Shown piece by piece: positions 9,222 to 16,233 of a DNA stretch of 64,000 nucleotides. Under the pieces are notes generated by a model. That model was given only the letters and a program-made list of their open reading frames with translations. It was not told the DNA's origin and did not search any database. Source of the stretch: Halomonas alkalicola (GTDB taxonomy: Bacteria; Pseudomonadota; Gammaproteobacteria; Pseudomonadales; Halomonadaceae); the NCBI RefSeq assembly GCF_030704205.1, contig NZ_CP131913.1, forward strand, positions 2,728,001 to 2,792,000, given 5' to 3'. A program made the position numbers and the translations under genes. Numbering within the stretch: position 1 is the first letter of the stretch; each line of letters opens with the position of its first letter.

Positions 9222-9631
9222 TCGCTCACCTTCCCGCGCAGCGCCTTGGTCCTGCCCTTGCGAGTCTTGGCGTCGACCCGCTTGCGCTTGGCGGCGCGGG
9301 TCGGCTTGGTGGGCTTGCGCACCCGACGCTGCTTCACCGCGTCGCGGATCAGCTCGCGCAGGCGCTCGAGGGCATCCTCGCGGTTCTGCTCCTGGGTGCG
9401 AAAGCGCTGGGCCTTGATGACCACCACGCCCTCCTGGGTGATGCGCTGGTCGCCCAGCGCCAGCAGCCGCTCCTTGTAGAAGGGCGGCAGGCTGGAGCGC
9501 TGGATGTCAAAACGCAGGTGGATGGCAGAGGCCACCTTGTTGACGTTCTGGCCACCGGCGCCCTGGGCGCGGATCGCATTGAGCTCGATCTCCCAGTCGG
9601 CCAGTTCCACGGAGTTGGAGATGCGCAGCAT
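9218..9631 (-). CDS. arfB: alternative ribosome-rescue factor ArfB (peptidyl-tRNA hydrolase)
   Basis: A 137-residue protein, the usual size. It carries the class I release-factor GGQ loop (RAQGAGGQNVNKVASAI, near residues 21-37), which hydrolyses peptidyl-tRNA in the peptidyl-transferase centre, and the highly basic C-terminal tail (RVRKPTKPTRAAKRKRVD) that enters the empty mRNA channel of stalled ribosomes. AGGAG lies upstream of the ATG. It forms an operon with the DUF1289 gene downstream. Confidence 0.96.
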   Translation of the reverse strand: MLRISNSVELADWEIELNAIRAQGAGGQNVNKVASAIHLRFDIQRSSLPPFYKERLLALGDQRITQEGVVVIKAQRFRTQEQNREDALERLRELIRDAVKQRRVRKPTKPTRAAKRKRVDAKTRKGRTKALRGKVSE

Positions 9632-9673
9632 GGGGCTCCTGCTGGTGTTGGCAATCGGCGAGGGGGGGGCGGG

Positions 9674-9889
9674 TCAGCGCGGCGGGCGCAGCGGCTCGAG
9701 CAGCTCGCCCAGCCCGTTGTGGTCGATCTCGTGCATCAGCGCCAGCAGGGCGCCGAGCCGGCCGGGCGGGAAGCCTTCCCGGGCGAACCAGGCCAGGTAG
9801 GGCCCCGGCAGGTCGGCGATCACCCGGCCAGCGTACTTGCCGTAGGGCATGCGCAGGGTGACCAGCGTCTTCAGGTCCTCGGGTCTCAT
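9674..9889 (-). CDS. DUF3820 family protein
   Basis: A 71-residue protein beginning MRPEDLKTLVTLRMPYGKYAGR; the MP-[YF]-GKY-x-G core and the following DLPxxYLxWF are diagnostic of the DUF3820 (putative quorum-sensing-regulated / exonuclease-associated) family. The open frame reaches 9934 but the ATG at 9889 has GGAGGTAGG seven bases upstream and matches the family N-terminus. No function can be stated. It lies upstream of arfB on the same strand. Confidence 0.85.
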   Translation of the reverse strand: MRPEDLKTLVTLRMPYGKYAGRVIADLPGPYLAWFAREGFPPGRLGALLALMHEIDHNGLGELLEPLRPPR

Positions 9890-9994
9890 TCGCCTACCTC
9901 CATGCCTGTCCTTCGCCGTCGTCCTGTGACCCAACGGCTCTGGCGCAACACTCTAGGGGGATTCGGCCCGTTCCGCCAGGGTCGGCACGCAACG

Positions 9995-10024
9995 CAGCAG
10001 GGCCCGCCGAAGCGGGCCCTGCTG
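9995..10024 (-). terminator. hairpin terminator downstream of the cold-shock gene
   Basis: A perfect 13-bp stem (CAGCAGGGCCCGC / GCGGGCCCTGCTG) with a CGAA loop, located 40 bases past the cold-shock stop codon. A second small hairpin (GAACCC-CGGA-GGGTTC, 10026-10041) precedes it. There is no long T tract on the exit side, so termination is likely but its efficiency is uncertain. Confidence 0.65.
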
Positions 10025-10065
10025 TCGAACCCCGGAGGGTTCGAGGCATCACATGACCGTTAAGA

Positions 10066-10272
10066 TCAGGCGATGGCTTTGATGTTTGACGCCTGAAGGC
10101 CTTTTTTGCCCTGGGTCACGTCAAAGGAGACGCTCTGACCTTCCTGCAGGGACTTGAAGCCATCGGACTGAATTTCGGAGAAATGAGCAAAGACATCATC
10201 GCTGCCGTCGGACGGAGAGATAAAGCCAAAACCCTTGGAATCGTTGAACCACTTGACTGTGCCGGTAGCCAT
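10066..10272 (-). CDS. cold-shock domain protein (CspA family)
   Basis: A 68-residue CSD protein: [18 protein letters not shown] contains RNP1 (KGFGFI) and is followed by RNP2 (DVFAHF), so the single-stranded nucleic-acid-binding surface is complete. The annotated ATG at 10272 has AAGGA eight bases upstream; an in-frame ATG three codons earlier lacks a site and does not match the family start. The gene has a long leader (about 180 bases) and ends in a GC-rich hairpin, typical of RNA-chaperone csp genes. Whether it is cold-induced or constitutive cannot be told. Confidence 0.96.
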   Translation of the reverse strand: MATGTVKWFNDSKGFGFISPSDGSDDVFAHFSEIQSDGFKSLQEGQSVSFDVTQGKKGLQASNIKAIA

Positions 10273-10641
10273 GATAAGCATCCTTTTCGCGCTGAGCGCC
10301 TTGCGATATTCCTGGTGTTACCCAGATGAAGTAGCGGGTAGAACAAGGGAGACAATATCAGGCTGCCGAAAGAATTCGAATGCTGCTGAAACCATGCTGC
10401 TTGCCGACCAACTGACGCCACAGTGTCATGTATCCCGGTACGGGTCAAAGCCTTTCACCTTTTATTTTCGATAGCCGTCGCCTGTCAATAGGTGGCAATT
10501 TTTCCGGCGCGCGATAAAAGTGATGCGATTCAACCGACAGGGACAGATTGCCAGCGTGGAAACTCCGCTGGCGCCCGTGACGGGATTGGACCAGCTTTAA
10601 GGCAAGGGCGGAGAGTGCCGGAGAACGATGGGGGAGGAAAC
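10273..10641. other. intergenic region between divergent csp and methyltransferase genes
   Basis: 369 bases without a gene. The left half is the csp leader and promoter (see promoter entry). The right half leads to the methyltransferase, whose start is fixed by GGGGAGGAAAC directly before the ATG. The region is less GC-rich than its surroundings. No further element was recognised. Confidence 0.6.
10460..10488 (-). promoter_or_regulatory. predicted sigma-70 promoter of the cold-shock gene
   Basis: On the minus strand TTGACA (10483-10488) is followed after exactly 17 bases by ATAAAA (10460-10465). This would start transcription near 10453 and give a leader of about 180 bases before the csp ATG, in keeping with long structured leaders of cold-shock genes. 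Confidence 0.55.
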
Positions 10642-11406
10642 ATGTGGAAAGCCTATGACGAACTGGCCTGGACCGAGGCATGGCTCGAGGATCCCAGGGG
10701 CGTCGAGGAGGAAGTCGCCACCTACCGCCGCCTGCTCGAGGAGCACGCCCACCGCCCGGTGCGCGAGGTGCTGCACCTGGGCTGCGGCGCCGGTGCCCAC
10801 GACCGCGCCCTGAAGCGCCACTTCCGGATGACCGGGGTGGACCTCAACGACGCCATGCTGCGGCTGGCCCGGCGCACCAACCCCGAGGTGGAGTATCACC
10901 AGGGCGACATGCGCAGCGTGCGGCTGGGGCGCCAGTTCGATGCCGTGGTGATTCCCGACAGCATCGACTACATGGCCAGCCGCGAGGAGCTCGCCCTCGC
11001 CTTAACCACCGCCCGGGAGCACCTGCTCCCCGGCGGCGCTCTGCTGGTGGTGGCCAAGCCCAGGGAGCTCTTCCACGACAACAACTTCGCCTATACCGGC
11101 GAGCGTGACGGCATCCACATCACGGTGCTGGAGAACAACTACGTGCGCCCCCCGGGCGACGAGCAGTACGAGGCCACTCTGGTCTACCTGATCCGCCAGG
11201 GGGGCGAGCTCGACGTCCAGGTGGACCATCACCGGCTGGGGCTCTTCACCCAGGCGACCTGGGAGCACGCCTTCCGCGAGCAGGAGCTAAACCTGCACCA
11301 GCAGGACCTGGAGGGCATCTACGAGCCCTTCATGATCGCCGAGGGGGAGTACCCCATGCGGGTCTTCATCGGTGTCGTGCCCGGTGGCGGGGAGGCCGAA
11401 GCCTGA
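10642..11406 (+). CDS. class I SAM-dependent methyltransferase
   Basis: A 254-residue protein with the Rossmann SAM motif I VLHLGCGAGAHD (about residues 47-58), motif II acidic end of beta-2 (TGVDLNDAML) and a post-motif region GDMRSV, then FDAVVIPDSIDYM as motif IV. The open frame extends 50 codons upstream, but the ATG at 10642 has GGGGAGG at ideal spacing and the extension looks non-coding. No substrate can be assigned; the overall build is that of the Methyltransf_25/11 group. Followed by the first IS5-family insertion. Confidence 0.88.
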   Translation: MWKAYDELAWTEAWLEDPRGVEEEVATYRRLLEEHAHRPVREVLHLGCGAGAHDRALKRHFRMTGVDLNDAMLRLARRTNPEVEYHQGDMRSVRLGRQFDAVVIPDSIDYMASREELALALTTAREHLLPGGALLVVAKPRELFHDNNFAYTGERDGIHITVLENNYVRPPGDEQYEATLVYLIRQGGELDVQVDHHRLGLFTQATWEHAFREQELNLHQQDLEGIYEPFMIAEGEYPMRVFIGVVPGGGEAEA

Positions 11407-11509
11407 GCCGACCGCTGGCGCCCCCTCCAGCGAGTCTCGGCGTCACCGGCTCCGGTTGCGCCACCTCGCGCCTGCTGGGTTATGCTGGGCAACATCCTTA
11501 GCCGACTAG

Positions 11510-12343
11510 GGAGCGTTAACAATTAGGCCAGCCATATGACGGCGGATACAAGGTTGAGTAGCGACTGGTAGTTTCTCGCCAGTCGCTCATAGCGTGTTGC
11601 CAGCCGCCTGAACTGCTTGATTTTCTGGAAGAACCTTTCTACCAGGTTGCGATCCTTGTAACAGTGCCAATCTATCTCGGGGCATTCCAAGCGATTCTTT
11701 CTCGGCGGAATCACCGGCTCGGCGCCCACCGCTCGAATGATGTCCCTAAAAGCGGTGGAATCATACCCCTTGTCGCCAAGCACCGCCGCTGGAGAAAAGC
11801 CCGCCAGTAACGCTGGGGCGGCTCCGTACTCAGACGCTTGGCCCGGTGTGAGGATTAGCCGTACCGGGTTGCCGAGGGCATCGACCGCCGCGTGGATCTT
11901 GGTGCTCAATCCCCCACGCGATTTCCCCATGGCTTCGGTGCTCTGAGCGTTTTTTTTTTTTTGCCGCCCCATGCTGATGAACTTTGACGATACTGCCATC
12001 TATCATCAGCTGCTCCATGTCGGGATCATCGGCTAATGTGTCGATAACCTGCTGCCAGACCCCCTTCTTAGACCACCGGTTATAGCGCATGTAGACAGTG
12101 TGCCAGCGACCGAAGGCGTCGGGCAGATCACGCCAGGGAGCGCCTGTCCGGGCGATCCACAGGACGGCTTCCACGAACAAGCGATTGTCCTTGGCCGTCA
12201 CCCCGCGATCTGAAGCTTTGCCGGGGAGCATGTGCTCGATGCGCTCCCATTGGTCATCACGTAGCATTAGCCGAGGCATAGATCACCGAAAAATGGTGAT
12301 ATTCTAAATCAGCCCGATCTCCATCAGCAATTGTTAACGCACC
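11510..12343 (-). mobile_element. IS5-family (IS427-like) insertion sequence, copy 1, 834 bp
   Basis: The ends are imperfect inverted repeats (left GGAGCGTTAACAATT, right complement GGTGCGTTAACAATT). Both ends are flanked by CTAG (11506-11509 and 12344-12347), consistent with a 4-bp target duplication at a CTAG site, a known preference of the IS427 group. It is about 99% identical to the copy at 51195-52024, differing by three substitutions and three small indels (net +4 bp). It is inserted 14 bases before the ATG of the nitroreductase gene, separating that gene from its upstream DNA. Confidence 0.92.
11523..12279 (-). pseudogene. IS5-family transposase, frameshifted (copy 1)
   Basis: The frame opens at 12279 (MPRLMLRDDQWERIEHMLPG) and encodes the N-terminal DUF4096-type and first catalytic region, but shifts near residue 105; the rest is in another frame down to 11523 and carries the DDE C-terminal part (VLGDKGYDSTAFRD, then YKDRNLVERFFQKIKQFR). 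Compared with copy 2 there is one base lost at the FGSIVK-region and a run of 13 A (coding strand) in place of 7. Net shift is +1. The A13 tract could permit slippage that restores the frame, as in some IS families, but as read the gene is broken. Confidence 0.88.
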
Positions 12344-12360
12344 CTAGCGAACGAGGCCCC

Positions 12361-13092
12361 ATGAACCCCACCGTCGAACTGCTGAAATCCCACCGCTCCA
12401 TCCGCAAGTTCACCGACCAACCGGTCTCCCGGGAGCTGCTGGAGGAGCTGATCCGTGCCGGCCAGGGGGCGGCCACCTCCAGCCACGTGCAGGCCTACAC
12501 GGTCATCCACGTGAAGAACCCGAGGAACCGCGAGCTGATCGCCGAGCTGGCCGGCGGCCAGTCCTATGTGGCCAGCTGCGGCGCCTTCCTGGTCTTCTGC
12601 GCCGACATGAAGCGGCCCACCGACGCCGCCGAGCGCACCGGCGCCCGGGTGATCCGCGGCATGACCGAGCAGCTGCTGGTGGCCAGCGTGGACACCGCCC
12701 TGATGGCGCAGAACGTGGCCATCGCCGCGGAATCCGAGGGGCTGGGCAGCTGCTATATCGGCGGGGTGCGCAACAATCCCCAGGAGATCAGCGACCTGCT
12801 GGGCCTGCCCGACCACGTCTACCCGGTGTTCGGCATGTGCCTGGGCTACCCTGCCCACCAGCCGGATATCAAGCCGCGCCTGCCGGTGGAGGCGATCCTC
12901 AAGGAGGACACCTACGGCGACGACCGCGAGCTGGTGGCGGCCTTCGACGAGACCATGCACGCCTACTACCAGTCGCGGAAGGGCGGCAACAAGCAGAGCA
13001 ACTGGTCGCAGAACCTCACCCCGCTTTTCGACACCAAGCTGCGCCCCCATATGCGCGATTTCCTGATCAAGCGTGGCTTCGAGATGAAGTGA
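12361..13092 (+). CDS. NADPH-dependent nitroreductase/oxidoreductase (NfsA/FRP type)
   Basis: A 243-residue flavoprotein beginning with MNPTVELLKSHRSIRKFTDQ, the FMN-phosphate-binding RSIRKF motif. Later blocks ATSSHVQAYTVIHV and GLGSCYIGGVRNNP, plus the long C-terminal arm ending RDFLIKRGFEMK, are those of the NfsA/FRP subgroup, which uses NADPH to reduce flavins, nitro compounds and quinones. The preferred start is the ATG at 12361 (GAGG upstream). The IS5 element now sits 14 bases upstream, so native promoter control has probably been lost or replaced. Confidence 0.92.
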   Translation: MNPTVELLKSHRSIRKFTDQPVSRELLEELIRAGQGAATSSHVQAYTVIHVKNPRNRELIAELAGGQSYVASCGAFLVFCADMKRPTDAAERTGARVIRGMTEQLLVASVDTALMAQNVAIAAESEGLGSCYIGGVRNNPQEISDLLGLPDHVYPVFGMCLGYPAHQPDIKPRLPVEAILKEDTYGDDRELVAAFDETMHAYYQSRKGGNKQSNWSQNLTPLFDTKLRPHMRDFLIKRGFEMK

Positions 13093-13128
13093 TGACGCCT
13101 CGGCCATGAATCCGAATGGCGCCCAAAG

Positions 13129-13160
13129 AAAACCCCCTCCCGGCGGGGAGGGGGTAGTTA
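13129..13160 (-). terminator. rho-independent terminator of the 74-residue ORF
   Basis: On the minus strand a stem of nine pairs (CCCCCTCCC with GGGAGGGGG, loop CGCC) is followed directly by TTTTCTTT. It lies about 25 bases after the stop of the small gene. On the plus strand the exit side is not T-rich, so it mainly serves the minus-strand gene. Confidence 0.85.
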
Positions 13161-13183
13161 CACAAGCGGTTTGCAGGGGGTAA

Positions 13184-13408
13184 TCAGTCGTCGTTGGCGG
13201 CCAGGGGGCGGTTCTCGCCGGTGCGAACCTCGTCCCAGGCCTTTTCCAGGGTGTAACCCTGGCGGGCATCGACCGTGTCGATAACCTCAACCGCGTTCTG
13301 CAGGGACTCACCACTGCCCTTGAGGGCGACCACCAGCTTGGCAAGATCGAGCTTGCTGAAGGTGTTGGCGATAAGGTCGGCTTGCTGGCTAAGTTGGATG
13401 CAGTTCAT
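13184..13408 (-). CDS. small conserved-looking protein of unknown function
   Basis: A 74-residue acidic, probably all-helical protein (MNCIQLSQQADLIANTF start, ending PLAANDD). It has a good ribosome site (GAGGATTGAAAA before the ATG) and its own strong terminator, which argues for a real, independently transcribed gene. I do not recognise the family. No signal peptide or membrane segment. Confidence 0.75.
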   Translation of the reverse strand: MNCIQLSQQADLIANTFSKLDLAKLVVALKGSGESLQNAVEVIDTVDARQGYTLEKAWDEVRTGENRPLAANDD

Positions 13409-13891
13409 TTTTCAATCCTCATCAAGGTCATCATTACCCCGGGGGAAATCCCGTTTTGGGGTTGCCATCTCCGATGGCGTTCTGGTGCCTTGGCTACTCA
13501 TGCCGGGCCGGGTAAGTGCCCCATGCTGCAACCGCGACAGGTCTGCAAGCTTTCCAAGACCTTTGCTTCTGGCGCCTGGATCAGAAATTACTTGGCGCTC
13601 AGGTTGTAGCCGGGATCAGGTCAGTGAATCGGGGTAGCGACCCTCTGTCCTGATCCATGACTCCACTATGGGTCAGGGCAACCACTCCCACAACGCGCCA
13701 TTAGCCGCACAGGGGGTTGTAGTATGACTACACGGAGAGCCAGGGAGCTCGAGGAAGGTAACGTGACTACGAGGAGGGGAAGGAATGCCGCCAAAATGGC
13801 GAGAAATAAGCCCGATGGAACGGCTTCCAGCGGGCGAAAATCTACAGCCTAATCGCGACCCGCACCACTCGACTTTCGGTGAGGAGGAGAC
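13409..13891. other. 483-bp region with little recognisable content
   Basis: It lies between the divergent small gene and the deaminase gene. It contains a long-range inverted repeat GGATCAGG (13614-13621) / CCTGATCC (13648-13655) enclosing a smaller GGGGTAGCGACCCTC hairpin, and a possible 42-codon basic ORF (13724-13852, separate entry). No tRNA, IS or known riboswitch is evident. Confidence 0.5.
13724..13852 (+). CDS. possible 42-residue basic small protein
   Basis: ATG at 13724 with AGGGGG about nine bases upstream opens a 42-codon frame rich in Arg and Lys (MTTRRARELEEGNVTTRRGR...). It stops 39 bases before the deaminase start. An internal TTRRxR segment occurs twice. The ribosome site and composition make it plausible, but no homologue is known to me and chance is a fair alternative. 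Confidence 0.3.
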   Translation: MTTRRARELEEGNVTTRRGRNAAKMARNKPDGTASSGRKSTA

Positions 13892-14476
13892 ATGGAAACG
13901 CTGTTGAATGCCGGTACAGAGGTGACCGGGGCGGCACTGGCCGCCATCGCCCATATGCCGACCGCCAGCCTGCCGGTGCTGATGGATGACGATTTCGCCC
14001 GGCGGCTCTCCGATGCCGACCTGATGCGCATCGCGGTGCTGCTGGCGCAGAAGAGCCATGACGAGGGCGGCTGCCCGATCGGGGCGGTGATCATCGACAA
14101 CGCCACCCGGCGCATCGTCGGCAAGGGGCACAACACCCTGGTGCAGGAGAATCACCCCTACAACCACGGCGAGACCTCGGCCATGCGCGATGCCGGCCGC
14201 CTCGACTTCGGTAGGACGACGCTCTTCACCTCGCTCACCTCGCTGAGCCCCTGCCAGGTATGCGCCACGCTGCTCTACATGCGCGGCGTCTCGCGGGTGG
14301 TGGTGGGCGATGTCACCAACGCCTCGGGCACCGAGGCCCTGCTGCGGGAGAAGGGCGTACAGGTGGAGATCCTCGAGGACCCCCGCGGCATCGAGCTCTA
14401 CGCCCGCTTCCGCGCCGGCAACCCCGAGCTCGACCTGGAGGACTGGAAGGGGCTGAGTGCCACCCAGCGGCCGTGA
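13892..14476 (+). CDS. nucleoside/cytosine deaminase (yeast FCY1-like CDA fold)
   Basis: A 194-residue zinc hydrolase. The zinc site is complete: NHGETSAM (HxE, with the proton-shuttle Glu) and SLSPCQVCATLLY (PCxxC). Upstream GGCPIGAVIIDN is the usual beta-1/2 region. The HNTLV and LSPCxxC spacing is closest to cytosine deaminase/guanine deaminase members of the family rather than tRNA-specific TadA. GAGGAG lies before the ATG. It stands alone between the unannotated region and the fic gene. The exact substrate is not decided by sequence. Confidence 0.88.
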   Translation: METLLNAGTEVTGAALAAIAHMPTASLPVLMDDDFARRLSDADLMRIAVLLAQKSHDEGGCPIGAVIIDNATRRIVGKGHNTLVQENHPYNHGETSAMRDAGRLDFGRTTLFTSLTSLSPCQVCATLLYMRGVSRVVVGDVTNASGTEALLREKGVQVEILEDPRGIELYARFRAGNPELDLEDWKGLSATQRP

Positions 14477-14630
14477 TATCGCCCCGGCCCCCGGGTTCAG
14501 CATAGCGCCAGCGCTTCCAGCACTTCGGCCAGCGCCTGGCGCTCCTGTCTGGGCAGCAGGGGGTGGCACTGGCTCGAAAAAAGGCCACGGCGCAGGCTCG
14601 GCATAGCGCACCCCACCCTCGCTTGACCGA

Positions 14631-14692
14631 TGAGCCGAATAGCTTGAAAATACGGCTCAAATAATGAGCCGAATAGTCGACCTTGCGGCTCA
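14631..14692 (+). promoter_or_regulatory. tandem palindromic operator upstream of fic
   Basis: Two inverted repeats with the same arms lie back to back: TGAGCCG (14631-14637) with CGGCTCA (14653-14659), spacer 15, and TGAGCCG (14665-14671) with CGGCTCA (14686-14692), spacer 14. ATGAGCCGAATAG is repeated directly. The block ends 22 bases before the preferred fic ATG. The layout suggests a dimeric DNA-binding protein bound twice; the Fic protein's own C-terminal winged helix is an attractive candidate. Confidence 0.75.
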
Positions 14693-14714
14693 TGCCGGCA
14701 TACAGGTGCCCTCG

Positions 14715-15863
14715 ATGGACGAGACCTCCACAACGCCGACCTGGGTCTGGCAGCAGCCTGGCTGGCCAGAGTTCGATTGGCGGGCTGCCGTGGTTCAGCC
14801 GCGCCTTCAGGAGGCGTGGCGTACGCTCGGCATCCTGCTGGGCAGAGCCGGTTCCCTTCCCCCCGGCAATGACCCGGCAGTGATGCTGGATACCCTGTTG
14901 CAGAACATCATCACCTCCTCGGCCATCGAAGGGGAGCGCCTCGATGCGGCGTCGGTGCGCTCCTCGCTGGCGCGGCGGCTGGGTGTGGAGGACGCCGTGA
15001 GTGCCGTGTCGCCGCGTTCGGAGGGAATGGCCGAGATGATGATGGACGCCATCGGCCTTGCCGACACGGTGCTGACCCGCGAGCGGCTGTTCCAGTGGCA
15101 CCGCTGGCTGTTTCCCGATGCCGAGGCATCGCTGGTCAGGCTGCGAGTGGGCCAGTGGCGAGGCGAGGAGCCGATGCAGGTGGTCTCCGGGCGCATCGAC
15201 AGGCCCAGGGTCCACTTCGAGGCGCCGCCTCGCCGGGTGCTGGAGGACGAGATGGCCACGTTCCTGACATGGTTCGAAGAGAGCCGCCACGACCCCACCC
15301 TGGATCCCCTGCTGCGCGCCGGCATCGCCCATTTCTGGTTCGTCACCCTGCACCCCTTCGAGGACGGCAACGGCCGCCTGGCGCGTGCCATTTCCGATCG
15401 TGCCCTGGCCCAGGCCGACCGACAGACCATTCGGCTCTATGCCATGTCGGCTGCGATCCTTGCCGAACGCCAGGCGTATTACCGGGTGCTCGAAGCCTGC
15501 CAGCGGGGCACCACCGATCTCACCGACTGGCTGGCCTGGTTTCTCGACACCCTGCTACAGACCTTGACGGGGGTGTTGGCCGATATCGATCGAACCCTGT
15601 CCAGGACGCGCTTCTGGCAGCGTTTCGCCGATGCCGGTCTGCTACCCGAGCAGATCAAGGTGCTCAACCGGCTGCTGGATGGCGGCGAGCGGGGCTTCGA
15701 GAATGGCATCAGTGCCGCCCAGTACCAGAAGGTCGCCAAGGTGAGCAAGGCCACGGCGACCCGACACCTGGCGGACCTGCTGGCCAAGGGCTGCCTCGTG
15801 AAGCTGCCGGGAGGAGGGCGCAGCACCCGCTATCGGGTCGCCCTGCCGCCATGCCCCCGGTGA
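14715..15863 (+). CDS. Fic-domain protein with N-terminal DUF4172 and C-terminal winged helix
   Basis: A 382-residue protein. The N-terminus (PTWVWQQPGWPEFDW) is the DUF4172 domain. SSAIEGERL carries the (S/T)xxxE(G/N) inhibitory motif of class II Fic proteins, and HPFEDGNGRLAR is a complete Fic motif with catalytic His, so AMP transfer (or another NMP/phosphate transfer) with autoinhibition is expected. The C-terminal 80 residues (SAAQYQKVAKVSKATATRHL) form a predicted winged helix. An ATG at 14664 is in frame but lies inside the operator and has no ribosome site; 14715 has AGGTG upstream. The next gene overlaps by TGATG. Targets are unknown. Confidence 0.9.
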   Translation: MDETSTTPTWVWQQPGWPEFDWRAAVVQPRLQEAWRTLGILLGRAGSLPPGNDPAVMLDTLLQNIITSSAIEGERLDAASVRSSLARRLGVEDAVSAVSPRSEGMAEMMMDAIGLADTVLTRERLFQWHRWLFPDAEASLVRLRVGQWRGEEPMQVVSGRIDRPRVHFEAPPRRVLEDEMATFLTWFEESRHDPTLDPLLRAGIAHFWFVTLHPFEDGNGRLARAISDRALAQADRQTIRLYAMSAAILAERQAYYRVLEACQRGTTDLTDWLAWFLDTLLQTLTGVLADIDRTLSRTRFWQRFADAGLLPEQIKVLNRLLDGGERGFENGISAAQYQKVAKVSKATATRHLADLLAKGCLVKLPGGGRSTRYRVALPPCPR

Positions 15864-16210
15864 TGCCTGACCCCGACCTGGCCCCGCGGCTGCGCACGCT
15901 GCTCGAGCAACTGCCCGATGACGCCGTGCCCATCACCTACCAGCAGGCCGCCGAGGCGCTGGGACTCGCCCCACCGCGCACCATCCAGCGCGTCGCTCTG
16001 GCGCTGGAGACGCTGATGCGCGAGGACGTCGCCGCCGGCCGCCCGCTGATCGCCGCTCTGGTGGTCAGCCGCCGTGGCGACCTGCCCCGGCCGGGCTTCT
16101 TCGAGCTGGCGGTGGCCCTCGAGCGCTTTCCCTCCGAGCCGGCCCACCACGAGGAGGCCTATCGCCAGGAGCTGGCGCGGGTCATGGCATTGCGCCCTGG
16201 CCCATCCTGA
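15863..16210 (+). CDS. uncharacterised 115-residue protein coupled to fic
   Basis: Its ATG overlaps the fic stop (TGATG), implying translational coupling; an in-frame ATG at 15851 would extend it by four codons. The N-terminal half (VPITYQQAAEALGLAPPRTI) looks like a helix-turn-helix; the C-terminal half (RRGDLPRPGFFELA) is a compact alpha/beta segment. I do not recognise a named family. Coupling to fic suggests a functional partner (regulator or antitoxin-like), which is inference only. Confidence 0.75.
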   Translation: MPDPDLAPRLRTLLEQLPDDAVPITYQQAAEALGLAPPRTIQRVALALETLMREDVAAGRPLIAALVVSRRGDLPRPGFFELAVALERFPSEPAHHEEAYRQELARVMALRPGPS

Positions 16211-16233
16211 CTCCGCTGCCGTGGGCGGCGACA

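Noticed and set aside
14664..14714. Earlier ATG for the Fic protein
   Set aside because: It lies within the palindromic operator and has no ribosome site; 14715 is better, although the extension cannot be excluded.
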